Notes: generated by a model not told the origin, from the sequence alone. Shown: positions 52,903 through 61,658, counted from the first letter of the stretch. The stretch: 64,000 bases of DNA from Peredibacter sp045999315 (GCF_045999315.1 NZ_CP174607.1:2232001-2296000), one strand, 5' to 3'. Made by a program: numbers and translations.

Positions 52903-53373
52903 TTAGTTTAATCCAGCTTTATCCAGGCCGTAGAATTTATCGAGAGTACCTGGTTCACCATGGAAAGCTACATTCACACGGTTCCACACATTAATGAATC
53001 CAATCAAGAAAGTAAGATCTGAAAGTTCTTTCTTTGAGAAGTGAGTAAGGGCCCTCTCATAATCTTGATCTGAAATCCCAGTTGGAGAAAGTCTAGTTAC
53101 AAGTTCTGTCCATTCTAGTGCCGCACGCTCTTTATCTGTGAAGAGCTTTGATTCTCTCCAAACGGCAACGTGATGGAGACGAAGTTCTCTTTCTCCACGA
53201 ATCTTCGCTTCTTTAACGTGCATGTCGACACAGAAAGTACAGCCGTTCATTTGCGAGGCACGAATTTCCATTAGGTTTTTAATGACTGGATCGACTGAAG
53301 TTTTTGTATAAACAGTTTCAGCAAACTTCTTAATAAGTTCTGCGCTTTCAGCACCATGATTTAAACGTGACAT
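52903..53373 (-). CDS. Carboxymuconolactone decarboxylase family protein
   Basis: 156 residues with a redox CxxC in MNGCTFCVDMHVKEA, as in AhpD-like peroxidase/reductase members. Genes of this family commonly neighbour and depend on ECF41 sigma factors, as here. The start is backed by AAAGGA. Upstream is an ECF41-type promoter motif identical in spacing to the one in front of the sigma gene. Confidence 0.9.
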   Translation of the reverse strand: MSRLNHGAESAELIKKFAETVYTKTSVDPVIKNLMEIRASQMNGCTFCVDMHVKEAKIRGERELRLHHVAVWRESKLFTDKERAALEWTELVTRLSPTGISDQDYERALTHFSKKELSDLTFLIGFINVWNRVNVAFHGEPGTLDKFYGLDKAGLN

Positions 53374-53424
53374 ATATTCGTCCTTTGGTTAATAGCGAAG
53401 GTTATTATCCGCTTTCAACCATAA

Positions 53425-53451
53425 GACGAATGAGGAATTAAAAAAGGGACA
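53425..53451 (-). promoter_or_regulatory. ECF41-type promoter of the decarboxylase gene
   Basis: On the minus strand TGTCCC, 17 nt (beginning TTTTTT), then CGTC. The same pattern occurs before the sigma gene. Confidence 0.65.
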
Positions 53452-53457
53452 AGGTGA

Positions 53458-53685
53458 CTAGGCTGCTTCACCTTGATCAGCACGCAGTCCTCGGCGAATG
53501 TCTCTTAACCGAGGTCCATACTGACGAATGGCCTCAGTAAGTTCACGCTCAGATAGGCCCAGTACATTACACCAATTCGCAAATGCGATCTTGTCATTAA
53601 CATCGATCACAGCTGGCTTGGAGCTCTTGTAATAAGCGCCTGGAGAGTATCCATCTGAATTACCGGTTCCGACTTTAATTGCCAT
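53458..53685 (-). CDS. DUF3606 domain protein
   Basis: 75 residues. The C-terminal half (INVNDKIAFANWCNVLGL-type region, then LTEAIRQYGPRLRDIRRGL) matches DUF3606. Small helical domain of unknown function. Its end is just next to the decarboxylase promoter. No convincing ribosome site. Confidence 0.8.
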   Translation of the reverse strand: MAIKVGTGNSDGYSPGAYYKSSKPAVIDVNDKIAFANWCNVLGLSERELTEAIRQYGPRLRDIRRGLRADQGEAA

Positions 53686-53742
53686 GGTCTCATTATAATA
53701 TTCTGCAGAGTACCACTAAAATTCAGCTATTTAGATGGGACA

Positions 53743-53769
53743 TGTCCCTTTTTTGGGCCTAGAATCGTC
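53743..53769 (+). promoter_or_regulatory. ECF41-type promoter of the sigma gene
   Basis: TGTCCC (53743-53748), 17 nt starting TTTTTT, then CGTC (53766-53769). The ATG is only 9 nt after CGTC, so the mRNA should be leaderless or nearly so. The TGTCCC is half of a GGGACATGTCCC palindrome. Confidence 0.65.
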
Positions 53770-53777
53770 TTAGATTT

Positions 53778-54713
53778 ATGGCACATACAACAAACTATCT
53801 TAAAGAGTGGGAAGGTCTATTTATACAGTATAGACCGTATTTAATTTCGTTCGCTTTCAGGATGACGGGGAGTCTCTCTGAGTCGGAAGATATCGTGCAA
53901 GATACTTTCATTCAGTGTGCTTCGGTTAATCCAAAAGAAGTGAACAATCCTAAGTCGTGGCTCACAAAAATTACCTCGAATAAGTCCCTCGACTACATGA
54001 AGCTCGCATATAAGAAGCGCGAAGTTTATCAAGGGACGTGGTTACCGGATGCGGTTCCAGATAGCTTCCAGTATTGGGGAAATCTCATTGATGGTGTAGC
54101 ACCGGATAAGAAGCTTCTTTATACAGAAAGTCTTTCAACTTCATTTCTTCTCCTTCTCCAAAAATTAACTCCAGAAGAAAGAATGATCTATATTCTAAAT
54201 GAAGTGTTTGATTATTCTTTCTCTGAAATTTCTGAGTTCATGAATAAGTCTGAAGATGCATGCAAAAAATCCGCCCAGCGTGCTCGTAAAGCGCTTGATA
54301 ATGAAAAGCGTTTTCGCTCTTACACCAAAGAAGATGAATCCGTTGTTTCGAAGTTCTTTGATCTTGCCAATAACGGAGACAAAGAAGGCCTCATGGCAAT
54401 GCTTGCTTCTGATACCGAATTTTGGTCAGATGGTGGTGGTAAAGTACCCGTGGCCTCTAAAGTGGTGGTTTACGATCATCAGTTTATTTCAAAGTTTATC
54501 TCAGCGGTTTGGTCGGCTCCTGTCTTTAAAAACGAAAGCATCCGCCAGGAGCTGAAGATTGTGAATGAGAAGCCAGGACTTGTTATTTCTCGACGTCACG
54601 AAGACGGGGAGTGGAGATTTGAAACAATCATGACTCTGGAAGTGGAAAACGGGAAGATCGCACGTATATTTACTCAAAGAAATCCGGACAAGCTCAAGTC
54701 GCTTCTCATTTGA
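53778..54713 (+). CDS. ECF41-type RNA polymerase sigma factor
   Basis: 311 residues. Sigma-70 regions 2 (FRMTGSLSESEDIVQDTF) and 4 (LTPEERMIYILNEVFDYSFSEISEFM) are followed by a SnoaL-like C-terminal domain. WLPDA (88-92) between them matches the WLPEP motif and DGGGK (218-222) matches the ECF41 DGGGKV motif. The C-terminal domain of this group modulates activity without a separate anti-sigma factor. It probably drives its own gene and the decarboxylase gene. Its 3' end overlaps the amine oxidase gene by 40 nt. Confidence 0.92.
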   Translation: MAHTTNYLKEWEGLFIQYRPYLISFAFRMTGSLSESEDIVQDTFIQCASVNPKEVNNPKSWLTKITSNKSLDYMKLAYKKREVYQGTWLPDAVPDSFQYWGNLIDGVAPDKKLLYTESLSTSFLLLLQKLTPEERMIYILNEVFDYSFSEISEFMNKSEDACKKSAQRARKALDNEKRFRSYTKEDESVVSKFFDLANNGDKEGLMAMLASDTEFWSDGGGKVPVASKVVVYDHQFISKFISAVWSAPVFKNESIRQELKIVNEKPGLVISRRHEDGEWRFETIMTLEVENGKIARIFTQRNPDKLKSLLI

Positions 54714-55969
54714 ATATCGTCTGCGATCGCTTCTGCCACTTTTTTACCTGAGGTGAGGGCCCCTTCAACGGTGCCACTCATGTTTTCATGAAAGGCCTCA
54801 CCGGCAAAGTATAAGGTGTCTTCAAAGTTTGTCACCATTTCAGTCATCCTTCGATAATTCACTCGCGGATAGGAATAGGCCCCTAAGAAAGATGGGTCTT
54901 CGTCCCAACTATGATGATGAATATTAATAATCTGGCAACGCACTTCCTCTGGAGAAAGTGAGGAGATCTTTGCTAGTTCTTGGATATAGATCTCTTTTCT
55001 CTGATCCTCCGTCATTTTCGTTAATTTCCTGGCTCTCGCACCTCCACACCAAGCTGTCACAATTGGCAAATGAAGAGGCGATGATGACCACCAGGCACTG
55101 TAGTTTAAATCAGGCGCGGCCACAAAAGGGAAGCTATGATCTTCAAAGGCATAGAAAAACGCAGGGTGAAATTCACCGATCATCTTCACTACTTGTCCCA
55201 TCTCTACCTGATCCAAAAAATGTGTCAGAAGATCGGGCATAGGGCCTATAAAGAGATTGCGAAGGACTCCTATAGAAACTGTATTAATGACTCTTTCACC
55301 GACGAATTCGAAAGGAATGTCCTCTTCTTTAATTGCTCCACGAACGATGACTTTATTTCTTTCCCAGATAATTTCCTCAACGATGTGAGAAAAATAAATA
55401 CGAGGTAAAAGATCCTGGGCCATGTTCTCTATCAGTTCGCCATAGCCATTTAAGAGTCTTCGTAATTTTCTTATTTTTGGATCTGCCACTTGCTCTTTCA
55501 TATCATGAAGTTCTTTAGAGCTAATCGTATCCAGATCAGCGGCATCAAATCCTTCGACAAAAACTCTGGCCATATCCTGGTCGACCTTCGAGTTTTGATC
55601 ATATTTCTGCAGATAATCAGCAAAGGAGATGTCATTTTTGAGATCAATGTCCTCCATCACATGAGTAAGTCGGTCCCAAAAATCCGGCGTGGGTTTAAGT
55701 TCACCATCTTTAAAAAGATGATAATCAAATTTCACGTCATAAGTTGTGAGGCCGAACCGTTCAATGAGTTTGTCAGTGAGGGGAGTTTCTCCATGAAGAT
55801 ACTCTGGCCCATATTCGATGTGCGGCGTACTTTTTAACGTCTGGGCCCTGCCGCCCAAACGATGAGTTGATTCAAGGATGATGAAATCAATTCCTTGTTC
55901 TTTGAGAACTCTTGCGGCCATAAGACCTGCTGCGCCTGCTCCAATAATGATTACTTTAGTCTGGTTCAT
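54674..55969 (-). CDS. FAD-dependent amine oxidase-like protein
   Basis: 431 residues from the ATG preceded by GGAG (7 nt). The dinucleotide motif GAGAAGLMAARVLKEQ starts the chain, followed by ESTHRLGGRAQT and a C-terminal FAGEAFHENMSGTVEGALTSG. This matches flavin monoamine oxidases, which oxidise amines with O2. Substrate unknown. The longest frame would begin 47 codons earlier but adds a weak hydrophobic segment with no ribosome site. Convergent overlap with the sigma gene. Confidence 0.9.
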   Translation of the reverse strand: MNQTKVIIIGAGAAGLMAARVLKEQGIDFIILESTHRLGGRAQTLKSTPHIEYGPEYLHGETPLTDKLIERFGLTTYDVKFDYHLFKDGELKPTPDFWDRLTHVMEDIDLKNDISFADYLQKYDQNSKVDQDMARVFVEGFDAADLDTISSKELHDMKEQVADPKIRKLRRLLNGYGELIENMAQDLLPRIYFSHIVEEIIWERNKVIVRGAIKEEDIPFEFVGERVINTVSIGVLRNLFIGPMPDLLTHFLDQVEMGQVVKMIGEFHPAFFYAFEDHSFPFVAAPDLNYSAWWSSSPLHLPIVTAWCGGARARKLTKMTEDQRKEIYIQELAKISSLSPEEVRCQIINIHHHSWDEDPSFLGAYSYPRVNYRRMTEMVTNFEDTLYFAGEAFHENMSGTVEGALTSGKKVAEAIADDIQMRSDLSLSGFL

Positions 55970-56051
55970 AAGCATTCTCCTTTGAGAGTGTGAGCAAGAG
56001 ACGGGCCAGTTGGCGAATGAGAAATAGCAAAGTAATATCAAAGGAATGAAA

Positions 56052-56414
56052 ATGGTGTATTTGACTTTGGCATTATTAAGCACAGTTTCTTTTGGACAAA
56101 CTCGTCCCACACTGGAAGAGATTTCAAAGGAAATGAATAAGGATCTTCCTGAGGTCTATGATCACATGACTAAACTTATGCGCACGAGCGTCGAAAATAA
56201 CAACATTAAATACCAGTTTCTTATCAATGCTGATCAGAAAGAATACAACTGGGCCCTTCCTAAAGTTCGCACGCAAGTTTTAAACAATATCTGTAAGAAC
56301 TCTCGTCAGGGAACGATTCTTAAAAACTATCAGGCCAATATCGTTTACAGCTATGAGAATGTGAAAGGACAGTCTCTTGGTGAATTCATGGTAAGGCCTG
56401 ACCACTGTAACTAA
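56052..56414 (+). CDS. Small secreted protein
   Basis: 120 residues with a signal peptide (MVYLTLALLSTVSFG). AAAGGA sits 6 nt before this second ATG but touches the first (56046), so the second is the better start. The mature part has Cys at NNICKNS and DHCN. No recognised domain. Confidence 0.7.
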   Translation: MVYLTLALLSTVSFGQTRPTLEEISKEMNKDLPEVYDHMTKLMRTSVENNNIKYQFLINADQKEYNWALPKVRTQVLNNICKNSRQGTILKNYQANIVYSYENVKGQSLGEFMVRPDHCN

Positions 56415-57085
56415 TGTAAGACATTTTGGTTCTTCATAATAATCATCACGGCCATGACTTTGGCGAGATACTCTTTGTCTCCATGATGACCTTTTCTAAT
56501 AAGCGTCCAGGCGTTGCGACTCTTCGTGCTTTTAATGGCGGCCTTGGTTCGATACTCACCCATATTGTAGGCGAGGAGAGCGAGTTGCCAGTCCTTGAAC
56601 ATCTTGTGATTTGACCGCAAATACTTTAAAGCCGCCTCTGTGGAGAGTTTTACATTAAGTCTTTGGTCGACCCGATCGTTAACTTTTAGACCAAAACTTT
56701 TGGCCGTGGGTTTAACAAACATCCAAAGTCCTGACCCCCAACCCTGTTCAGAGTGAATGTTTTGATAGCCGGATTCAACCAGAGGAACAGCGAGAAGTTC
56801 ATGAGGAAGTTTGTGGCGATTTAATTTCTTTGTAATAAGCGGCTTATAGGTCCTCATTCTTTTCAGGCAGACTAACATATGCTTTCTACCTGATGGCCTT
56901 CCTAAGAGACGATTGAGTTGTTTTAAAACCTGATCATTCACCACGATGGGAAACTTGGTGTTCCTTCGTGCTCTCTCTGCAAGAGTGTCCGCCTCGGATT
57001 TGGAAATTTTATTGTCTCTCACCATTCGGTGAGAAGCTGCTGCTTCAGGTATAAATAAAAAAAGAAAAATGACTGCGAACTTCAT
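56411..57085 (-). CDS. Lytic transglycosylase (SLT-type)
   Basis: 224 residues with a signal peptide (MKFAVIFLFLFIPEAAA). The SLT domain has catalytic Glu in PLVESGY (about 110), GLWMFVKPTAKSFGL and a LALLAYNMGE block. It cleaves the glycan backbone of peptidoglycan in the periplasm. An in-frame Met three codons earlier is possible. Ends overlap the small secreted gene by 4 nt. Confidence 0.9.
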   Translation of the reverse strand: MKFAVIFLFLFIPEAAASHRMVRDNKISKSEADTLAERARRNTKFPIVVNDQVLKQLNRLLGRPSGRKHMLVCLKRMRTYKPLITKKLNRHKLPHELLAVPLVESGYQNIHSEQGWGSGLWMFVKPTAKSFGLKVNDRVDQRLNVKLSTEAALKYLRSNHKMFKDWQLALLAYNMGEYRTKAAIKSTKSRNAWTLIRKGHHGDKEYLAKVMAVMIIMKNQNVLH

Positions 57086-57277
57086 ATGATTCATCTAATA
57101 AGATGAACCTTTAATGATTATGGAGGCATTATCTACCTCTTAAGTCTGATTAACTTTCCCCGCTCCGACTCAGTATTCAAAATCGAATCTCACGAACTTA
57201 CCTCTGGCCGCCATTTTGCTTTTTTATCCGAAGTCATTTTTTACGTGCCCTTCGCACATTTTAAAAAGGAGTTTAAG

Positions 57278-58174
57278 ATGAAAAAGAAAAACAAATTGCA
57301 GCATGTTGCGCCGATGGCACTTAGTGCTTTACTGTTAATGTCGGTTGTTTCATGTGGTAGTGACGATGATGATAGCAGCTCAACACCACAACAAGAGCAG
57401 CCTCAGAATCAGGAAGGAACGTTTACAGCAACTCTCGCTCCTGAAAACGCTAGTGTGGTTTCGCCAACAGGTACTGCGGAGATCACAATTGCAGCTGATG
57501 ACTTTAATGCAAAAGTTCAGGTGGCAAATGCACTTGATACAACTCATGCTCAGCACATCCATTCAGGTACTCGTTGTCCGACTGCGGCCGATGATACTAA
57601 CGCTGATGGTGTAATTGATGCAACAGAAGCAACTGCTGTATATGGTCCAGCAATTGTTCCTCTAGATGATGATCTAGCTGCGACAACTGGTAACTTCCCA
57701 TCGGGTGCGAACTATAATTACGATGAAAGTGCAGCACTTTCACAAATGCTGGCAAATTTAAACCTCGCAACTCTTAATCTTGAAGGTTTGGTAGTTAATA
57801 TTCATGGTGTGCCTGAAGAAACAGTGCTACCTGCAACTATTCAAGGTACAAAAGCTGATTTCCCAATTGCATGTGGTGTCTTGTCACTATCAACTGGTGG
57901 AACGACAGGTGGTACAACTGGAGGAACTACTGGCGGAACGACTGGTGGTACAACAGGCGGAACAACTGGTGGTACAACAGGTGGAACAACTGGTGGTACA
58001 ACAGGTGGAACAACTGGTAGTACAGTTGGTGGAACAGCAGGCGGAACTGCTGGAGGCACAGTAGGTGGAACTGCCGGTGGCACAGCAGGCGGAACTGCTG
58101 GTGGTACAGTAGGTGGAACTGCTGGTGGTACAGCAGGTGGTACTGCAACAGGTACTACAACAACTGGTTACTAA
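57278..58174 (+). CDS. CHRD-like lipoprotein with Gly-Gly-Thr tail
   Basis: 298 residues with an SPase II signal (lipobox VVSC) and an Asp/Ser linker. The body repeats the motifs of the 3377-4066 lipoprotein: GTFTATLAPEN, HIHSGTRCPTAADD, EF-hand-type DTNADGVIDATEA, VPLDDDL and ACGVLS. The last 90 residues are GGTT then GGTA/V repeats. Surface display with a flexible tail is likely. AAAAAGGAG precedes the ATG; an upstream ATG at 57245 has no signal. Confidence 0.85.
   Translation: MKKKNKLQHVAPMALSALLLMSVVSCGSDDDDSSSTPQQEQPQNQEGTFTATLAPENASVVSPTGTAEITIAADDFNAKVQVANALDTTHAQHIHSGTRCPTAADDTNADGVIDATEATAVYGPAIVPLDDDLAATTGNFPSGANYNYDESAALSQMLANLNLATLNLEGLVVNIHGVPEETVLPATIQGTKADFPIACGVLSLSTGGTTGGTTGGTTGGTTGGTTGGTTGGTTGGTTGGTTGGTTGSTVGGTAGGTAGGTVGGTAGGTAGGTAGGTVGGTAGGTAGGTATGTTTTGY
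57896..58160 (+). repeat. 12-bp coding tandem repeat (GGT-rich)
   Basis: About 21 copies of a 12-bp unit (GGTGGTACAACT-like) with synonymous variation encode GGTT, then GGTA/GGTV. It can expand or contract by slippage without frameshift. Confidence 0.9.
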
Positions 58175-58184
58175 GACTTAATCA

Positions 58185-58202
58185 GGGCCTCGAAGGAGGC
58201 CC
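58185..58202 (+). terminator. Rho-independent terminator
   Basis: A perfect 7-bp stem (GGGCCTC / GAGGCCC) with a 4-nt loop followed by TTTTCTTT, 10 nt after the stop codon. Confidence 0.85.
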
Positions 58203-58283
58203 TTTTCTTTCCTGTATTTCACAACTTAGCTTTCTCATAAAATCCTCACTTTATATCCTGCTAAAATATCCGATAACCCTTAT

Positions 58284-59414
58284 ATGACTCTGGTTTTGGC
58301 CATTCTCTCACTCGTCTTTTCATTTACGACGTGGGCCCAAGATATCAGCTACACAGACGCTTCCTTTAAGGGGGCACCACTTGAACATGCCCATAAGCTG
58401 AATGAGTTTTTTAAAGATGAAGGATTTATTCCGTTGGCCGATTCTCAATTTGGAATCCCTTCGCTTGGAATTAATCAGGTTTATTTTGCGGACGCAGGCA
58501 AGTTCGTCATGGTGAAGTATGGTATTGAAGGGGAGTTTCCTTTAAAGCAAATTATCACAACGCCTGAAGGCTATCTTGTTCACGATAAAATTGGTGATAA
58601 TAAGTTCTTTCTTTATTTCCGTGGGATCAATCAAGAAGCTGTAAAGCTCACACTGATTCGCATGCAAAATAAAATCTCTCAGTACACTTTTCCTTCGATT
58701 AAATCAGTCTTTATCCCTGAAGCTCGTGCCCAAGCGGACTGTGGAAGTCCTGCACTGGTGCAACAGATGACTGACTTCGCAAATCTCTCAGGGACAATGG
58801 TTTGGAACTTCGCCAAGAATTGTGTGAGTGGTTTAGGTGAAGGAGCTTGGGCGGCCAGTGGTGGTGCAATAGCAAGTGGGCTTTCCAGTTTATGGGAGGC
58901 GGTAAAACATCCTATTGAGACCGTAGACAAAATTGGGAATGCCGTTGAAAGATTCACTGTGGGGCTTGCCAATTTTACGAAAGGACTGGTGACTGATCCT
59001 CGTGGCACTCTTACAAAAATGGGAGCGAAGGTCGGCGGAGCTTGGGACGAAATGGTAGATGTTGTAACAAACATGTCTACCGATATGAAGATTCAATTTA
59101 TTTGTTCATTCATTGGTTCTCTTGGGGTGGACGCGGCGATAGCATTTTTTACGGCCGGAGTTGCTTCTGGGAAAATTGCCATTAGTCTCGGATTAATGGC
59201 GAAACGTTTTTCAGCTGTTGCTAAGACCATGGGACTTATTTCGAAGTTATCAATTGCGGCCCGGGCCCAGCTTGGAATGACGGCCGATAAGATGAAGAAC
59301 TTCATGGATAAACTCATGCACAATAAGATTCCTGAAGGGGATCTTAAACATCTTGATAATCTCACAACCGCAGATAAAGATTTCAGTGTGAAGGTGGTCG
59401 CATGTTATATGTAA
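58284..59414 (+). CDS. Exported protein with glycine-rich hydrophobic region, toxin-carrier-like
   Basis: 376 residues with a signal peptide (1-18, after TWA). An N-terminal domain (19-150) has no match. The C-terminal 200 residues (MVWNFAKNCVSGLGEGAWAASGGAIASGLSSLWEAV and SLGVDAAIAFFTAGVASGKIAISLG) are Gly/Ala-rich amphipathic, like the pre-toxin regions of polymorphic toxins. The next gene overlaps by 13 nt, so they are co-translated. Toxin delivery is inference. Confidence 0.65.
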   Translation: MTLVLAILSLVFSFTTWAQDISYTDASFKGAPLEHAHKLNEFFKDEGFIPLADSQFGIPSLGINQVYFADAGKFVMVKYGIEGEFPLKQIITTPEGYLVHDKIGDNKFFLYFRGINQEAVKLTLIRMQNKISQYTFPSIKSVFIPEARAQADCGSPALVQQMTDFANLSGTMVWNFAKNCVSGLGEGAWAASGGAIASGLSSLWEAVKHPIETVDKIGNAVERFTVGLANFTKGLVTDPRGTLTKMGAKVGGAWDEMVDVVTNMSTDMKIQFICSFIGSLGVDAAIAFFTAGVASGKIAISLGLMAKRFSAVAKTMGLISKLSIAARAQLGMTADKMKNFMDKLMHNKIPEGDLKHLDNLTTADKDFSVKVVACYM

Positions 59415-59935
59415 TGACCTTCCTTCTATCATTTTCTGTTTTCGCTGAGCTTGAGCCCATGTCGCTCAGAATGCGGGAGTGTATGACAAACGTTTTTGAT
59501 CGTGCAGGGTTTGAGAAAAAACAGCAGCATCAGCTTCTTGTGGGACAAGGGCAAGGTGCTCTGGATAAGAAGGTGAGAGCCTTTGTTGAACAGGCCAAAC
59601 CTTCTGCTTATGACAAACATACCAAGGCCAAATCAGTTTCTGAGGCCGCATCGATGTCAAATACCCATGCCCAATATATGCCCGGACTTGTTCGCGAAAG
59701 AGTTGAACGGCGGGCCCTTCGCATGGACACACCAGGGGTGCTTCGTGAAGACCGAGGTACGCTTTATAAATATGTGAAATTTACTCATCCTGTAGGATAT
59801 GACTTAGGCAAGCCAACATATTTTATGAGAGTTGAGCTTGGCCCAAATGGTGAGTTTCATGGACATCCGATGAGCCCGAAACGCGTGAAGGATAGTATCG
59901 GAGAGACCGATTTTAAGGCCCTTTCGCAGGAATAA
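59402..59935 (+). CDS. Exported protein with C-terminal toxin-like domain
   Basis: 177 residues with a signal peptide (1-15) and AAGGTGG before the ATG. The C-terminal part (YFMRVELGPNGEFHGHPMSPKRV) has a His-rich FHGHP motif reminiscent of C-terminal toxin domains. Unknown family. Coupled to the previous gene. Confidence 0.6.
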   Translation: MLYVMTFLLSFSVFAELEPMSLRMRECMTNVFDRAGFEKKQQHQLLVGQGQGALDKKVRAFVEQAKPSAYDKHTKAKSVSEAASMSNTHAQYMPGLVRERVERRALRMDTPGVLREDRGTLYKYVKFTHPVGYDLGKPTYFMRVELGPNGEFHGHPMSPKRVKDSIGETDFKALSQE

Positions 59936-59963
59936 TAATTCTTTGGCCAAGTTCATAGGGCCT

Positions 59964-59990
59964 TCCTCCGATAATCATCAAAACGGAGGA
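59964..59990 (+). promoter_or_regulatory. Hairpin covering Shine-Dalgarno
   Basis: TCCTCCG pairs with CGGAGGA across 13 nt, masking the ribosome site of the 59995 gene. This may couple translation to an upstream event or to temperature. Confidence 0.4.
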
Positions 59991-59994
59991 CCTC

Positions 59995-60477
59995 ATGTTA
60001 AAACTACTACCACTTCTACTTGTGTTTGCCTGTGCTCACCAACCAACATTTGTGATGGATGAGAATAGAGTAACTTGGATTGATAGAAGCGAGGATGATG
60101 TTCTTACTCATCCACATTTCTCCACGATGCCTGTGCAAGAACGTAAAACCAAATCAGGTTTGACAGTTTATTCATTTAAAAACGAAGCACGGACTGCAAC
60201 AACTAATTGTACCTCTTATTGGGGACAAGGATGTAGTGCCGCAGCTTCAACGTGGCAAGATGCCTCTTGTAATCATGTCTTTACGATTAAAAACTCTGTT
60301 GTAACAGACTATAAAAGAATCGGAAGTTGTAGTGAAGAGCAGCTAAGATTCCGTCCATTTCAAGATGGCGAACCTGTTCTCACTGAACGTGAAGCGGCCC
60401 ATTTTGGTTCAAGAGATGTGGCAAGCGAGACGAGAAAGAAAGATTGCGGTATAGCTGGCCAGATATTCGGTTGTTAA
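59995..60477 (+). CDS. Small lipoprotein
   Basis: 160 residues with an SPase II signal (lipobox VFAC, Cys at about 13) and paired Cys residues in the mature part (NCTSYWGQGCS, SCNHV, SCSEE). No domain recognised. It lies 59 nt downstream of the toxin-like pair and may be linked to it as an immunity-type protein, but this is only by position. Confidence 0.7.
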   Translation: MLKLLPLLLVFACAHQPTFVMDENRVTWIDRSEDDVLTHPHFSTMPVQERKTKSGLTVYSFKNEARTATTNCTSYWGQGCSAAASTWQDASCNHVFTIKNSVVTDYKRIGSCSEEQLRFRPFQDGEPVLTEREAAHFGSRDVASETRKKDCGIAGQIFGC

Positions 60478-61658
60478 TTAATCAATACCTGCAAATCACA
60501 CACATTCGTCCCAGTAGGTCCGGTCTTTAACAATCCCTGGACCTGCTGGAAGAAGTGATAAGAATCATTTCTATCCAAATACACTTGAATATTTAATCCT
60601 GAGGCCTTCTCCAGAATTTCTTTGGTAGCAAAAGCTCCTGCCGCATCCGTCGGTCCATCCGTTCCATCAGTAGAAGCTGCTAAGAATGCAACCCCATAAG
60701 GCCAACTTTCACGCTTTTCCATCTCATTAAGAAATGCCAGAGCCATCTCTTGATTCCTGCCACCTTTACCACTTCCTTTAAGAGTTACAGTCGTCTCACC
60801 ACCAGCAAGATAACATACACCCTTTTCAAGTTTGTTCGTAACCGAGGCAAACAAACGAGCAGCATCCTTCGCTTCACCAGTTAACTGATCTGACAGAATA
60901 ACTGTTTTATACCCAAGTCTCTTAGCTTCTACTTCCGCCGCGGCCAAGGCCTGACGATTCGATCCAATAATCAAATTATGAAGATTGGCAGGGCCAACTT
61001 CACCAGGCTCAGGAACCGTGATCCCAGAAGCAATTGTATGTAAGTCATCACCGAGAACATCAGATAAAACAAGATTCAATGAAGTAGCAGGAGCAATCAC
61101 TTTCGCAAGCTTTCCACCCTTGATTTTAGAAAGGCTTTTTCGAACTTTATTGATTTCTTGAATGGTCGCACCAGTAGCGAGGAGCTCTTTAGTTTTGGCC
61201 TGTTTTTGGGCCAGAGTCACTCCATCAATAGGAAGAGCAGCAAGTGCTGAAGCACCACCAGAAATCAAACCAATCACTAAATCATCCGCAGTTGCTTTCT
61301 CACAGAAATCATAAAGCGTTTGACCAGCATGAACACTTCGCTCATCTGGCACCGGATGAGAGGATTCAATCTGAACAAAATGCGAGGGAAGGGACTCACT
61401 ATGGTTGTCTTTCGTAATAACGAGACCTGCACTTATTCTCGTACCAAGGACATCAATCAAACCTTGGGTCATTCTAGAAGAAGCCTTCCCAACTCCGAAA
61501 ACTAAGATGCGTTTAAACTTACGAAGATCGAAACTTTTCCCCTGAACGGAAAGCTCATCTCCTGTCAGAGTCAAAGTCTGCCCAAGCATACTCCTAGAAT
61601 CAACTCTCGCGAGACCAGCTCTAAAAATCTTTTCAGCGTCCAAAGCGGCCTTGTTCAT
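60474..61658 (-). CDS. Glycerate kinase, type II (MOFRL family)
   Basis: 394 residues with the MOFRL/GK-II pattern: FGVGKASSRMTQGL early, IGLISGGASAL, VLSDVLGDDLHTIASG, LAGGETTVTLKGSGKGGRNQEMAL and AASTDGTDGPTDAAGAF. It phosphorylates D-glycerate to 2-phosphoglycerate with ATP. ATGA overlap with the permease gene upstream shows coupled translation. The pair should import and use glycerate. Confidence 0.93.
   Translation of the reverse strand: MNKAALDAEKIFRAGLARVDSRSMLGQTLTLTGDELSVQGKSFDLRKFKRILVFGVGKASSRMTQGLIDVLGTRISAGLVITKDNHSESLPSHFVQIESSHPVPDERSVHAGQTLYDFCEKATADDLVIGLISGGASALAALPIDGVTLAQKQAKTKELLATGATIQEINKVRKSLSKIKGGKLAKVIAPATSLNLVLSDVLGDDLHTIASGITVPEPGEVGPANLHNLIIGSNRQALAAAEVEAKRLGYKTVILSDQLTGEAKDAARLFASVTNKLEKGVCYLAGGETTVTLKGSGKGGRNQEMALAFLNEMEKRESWPYGVAFLAASTDGTDGPTDAAGAFATKEILEKASGLNIQVYLDRNDSYHFFQQVQGLLKTGPTGTNVCDLQVLIN

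Noticed and set aside
57841..58083. Minus-strand open frame with PPV repeats
   Set aside because: It is the complement of the GGT-repeat tail of the plus-strand lipoprotein and has no ribosome site.
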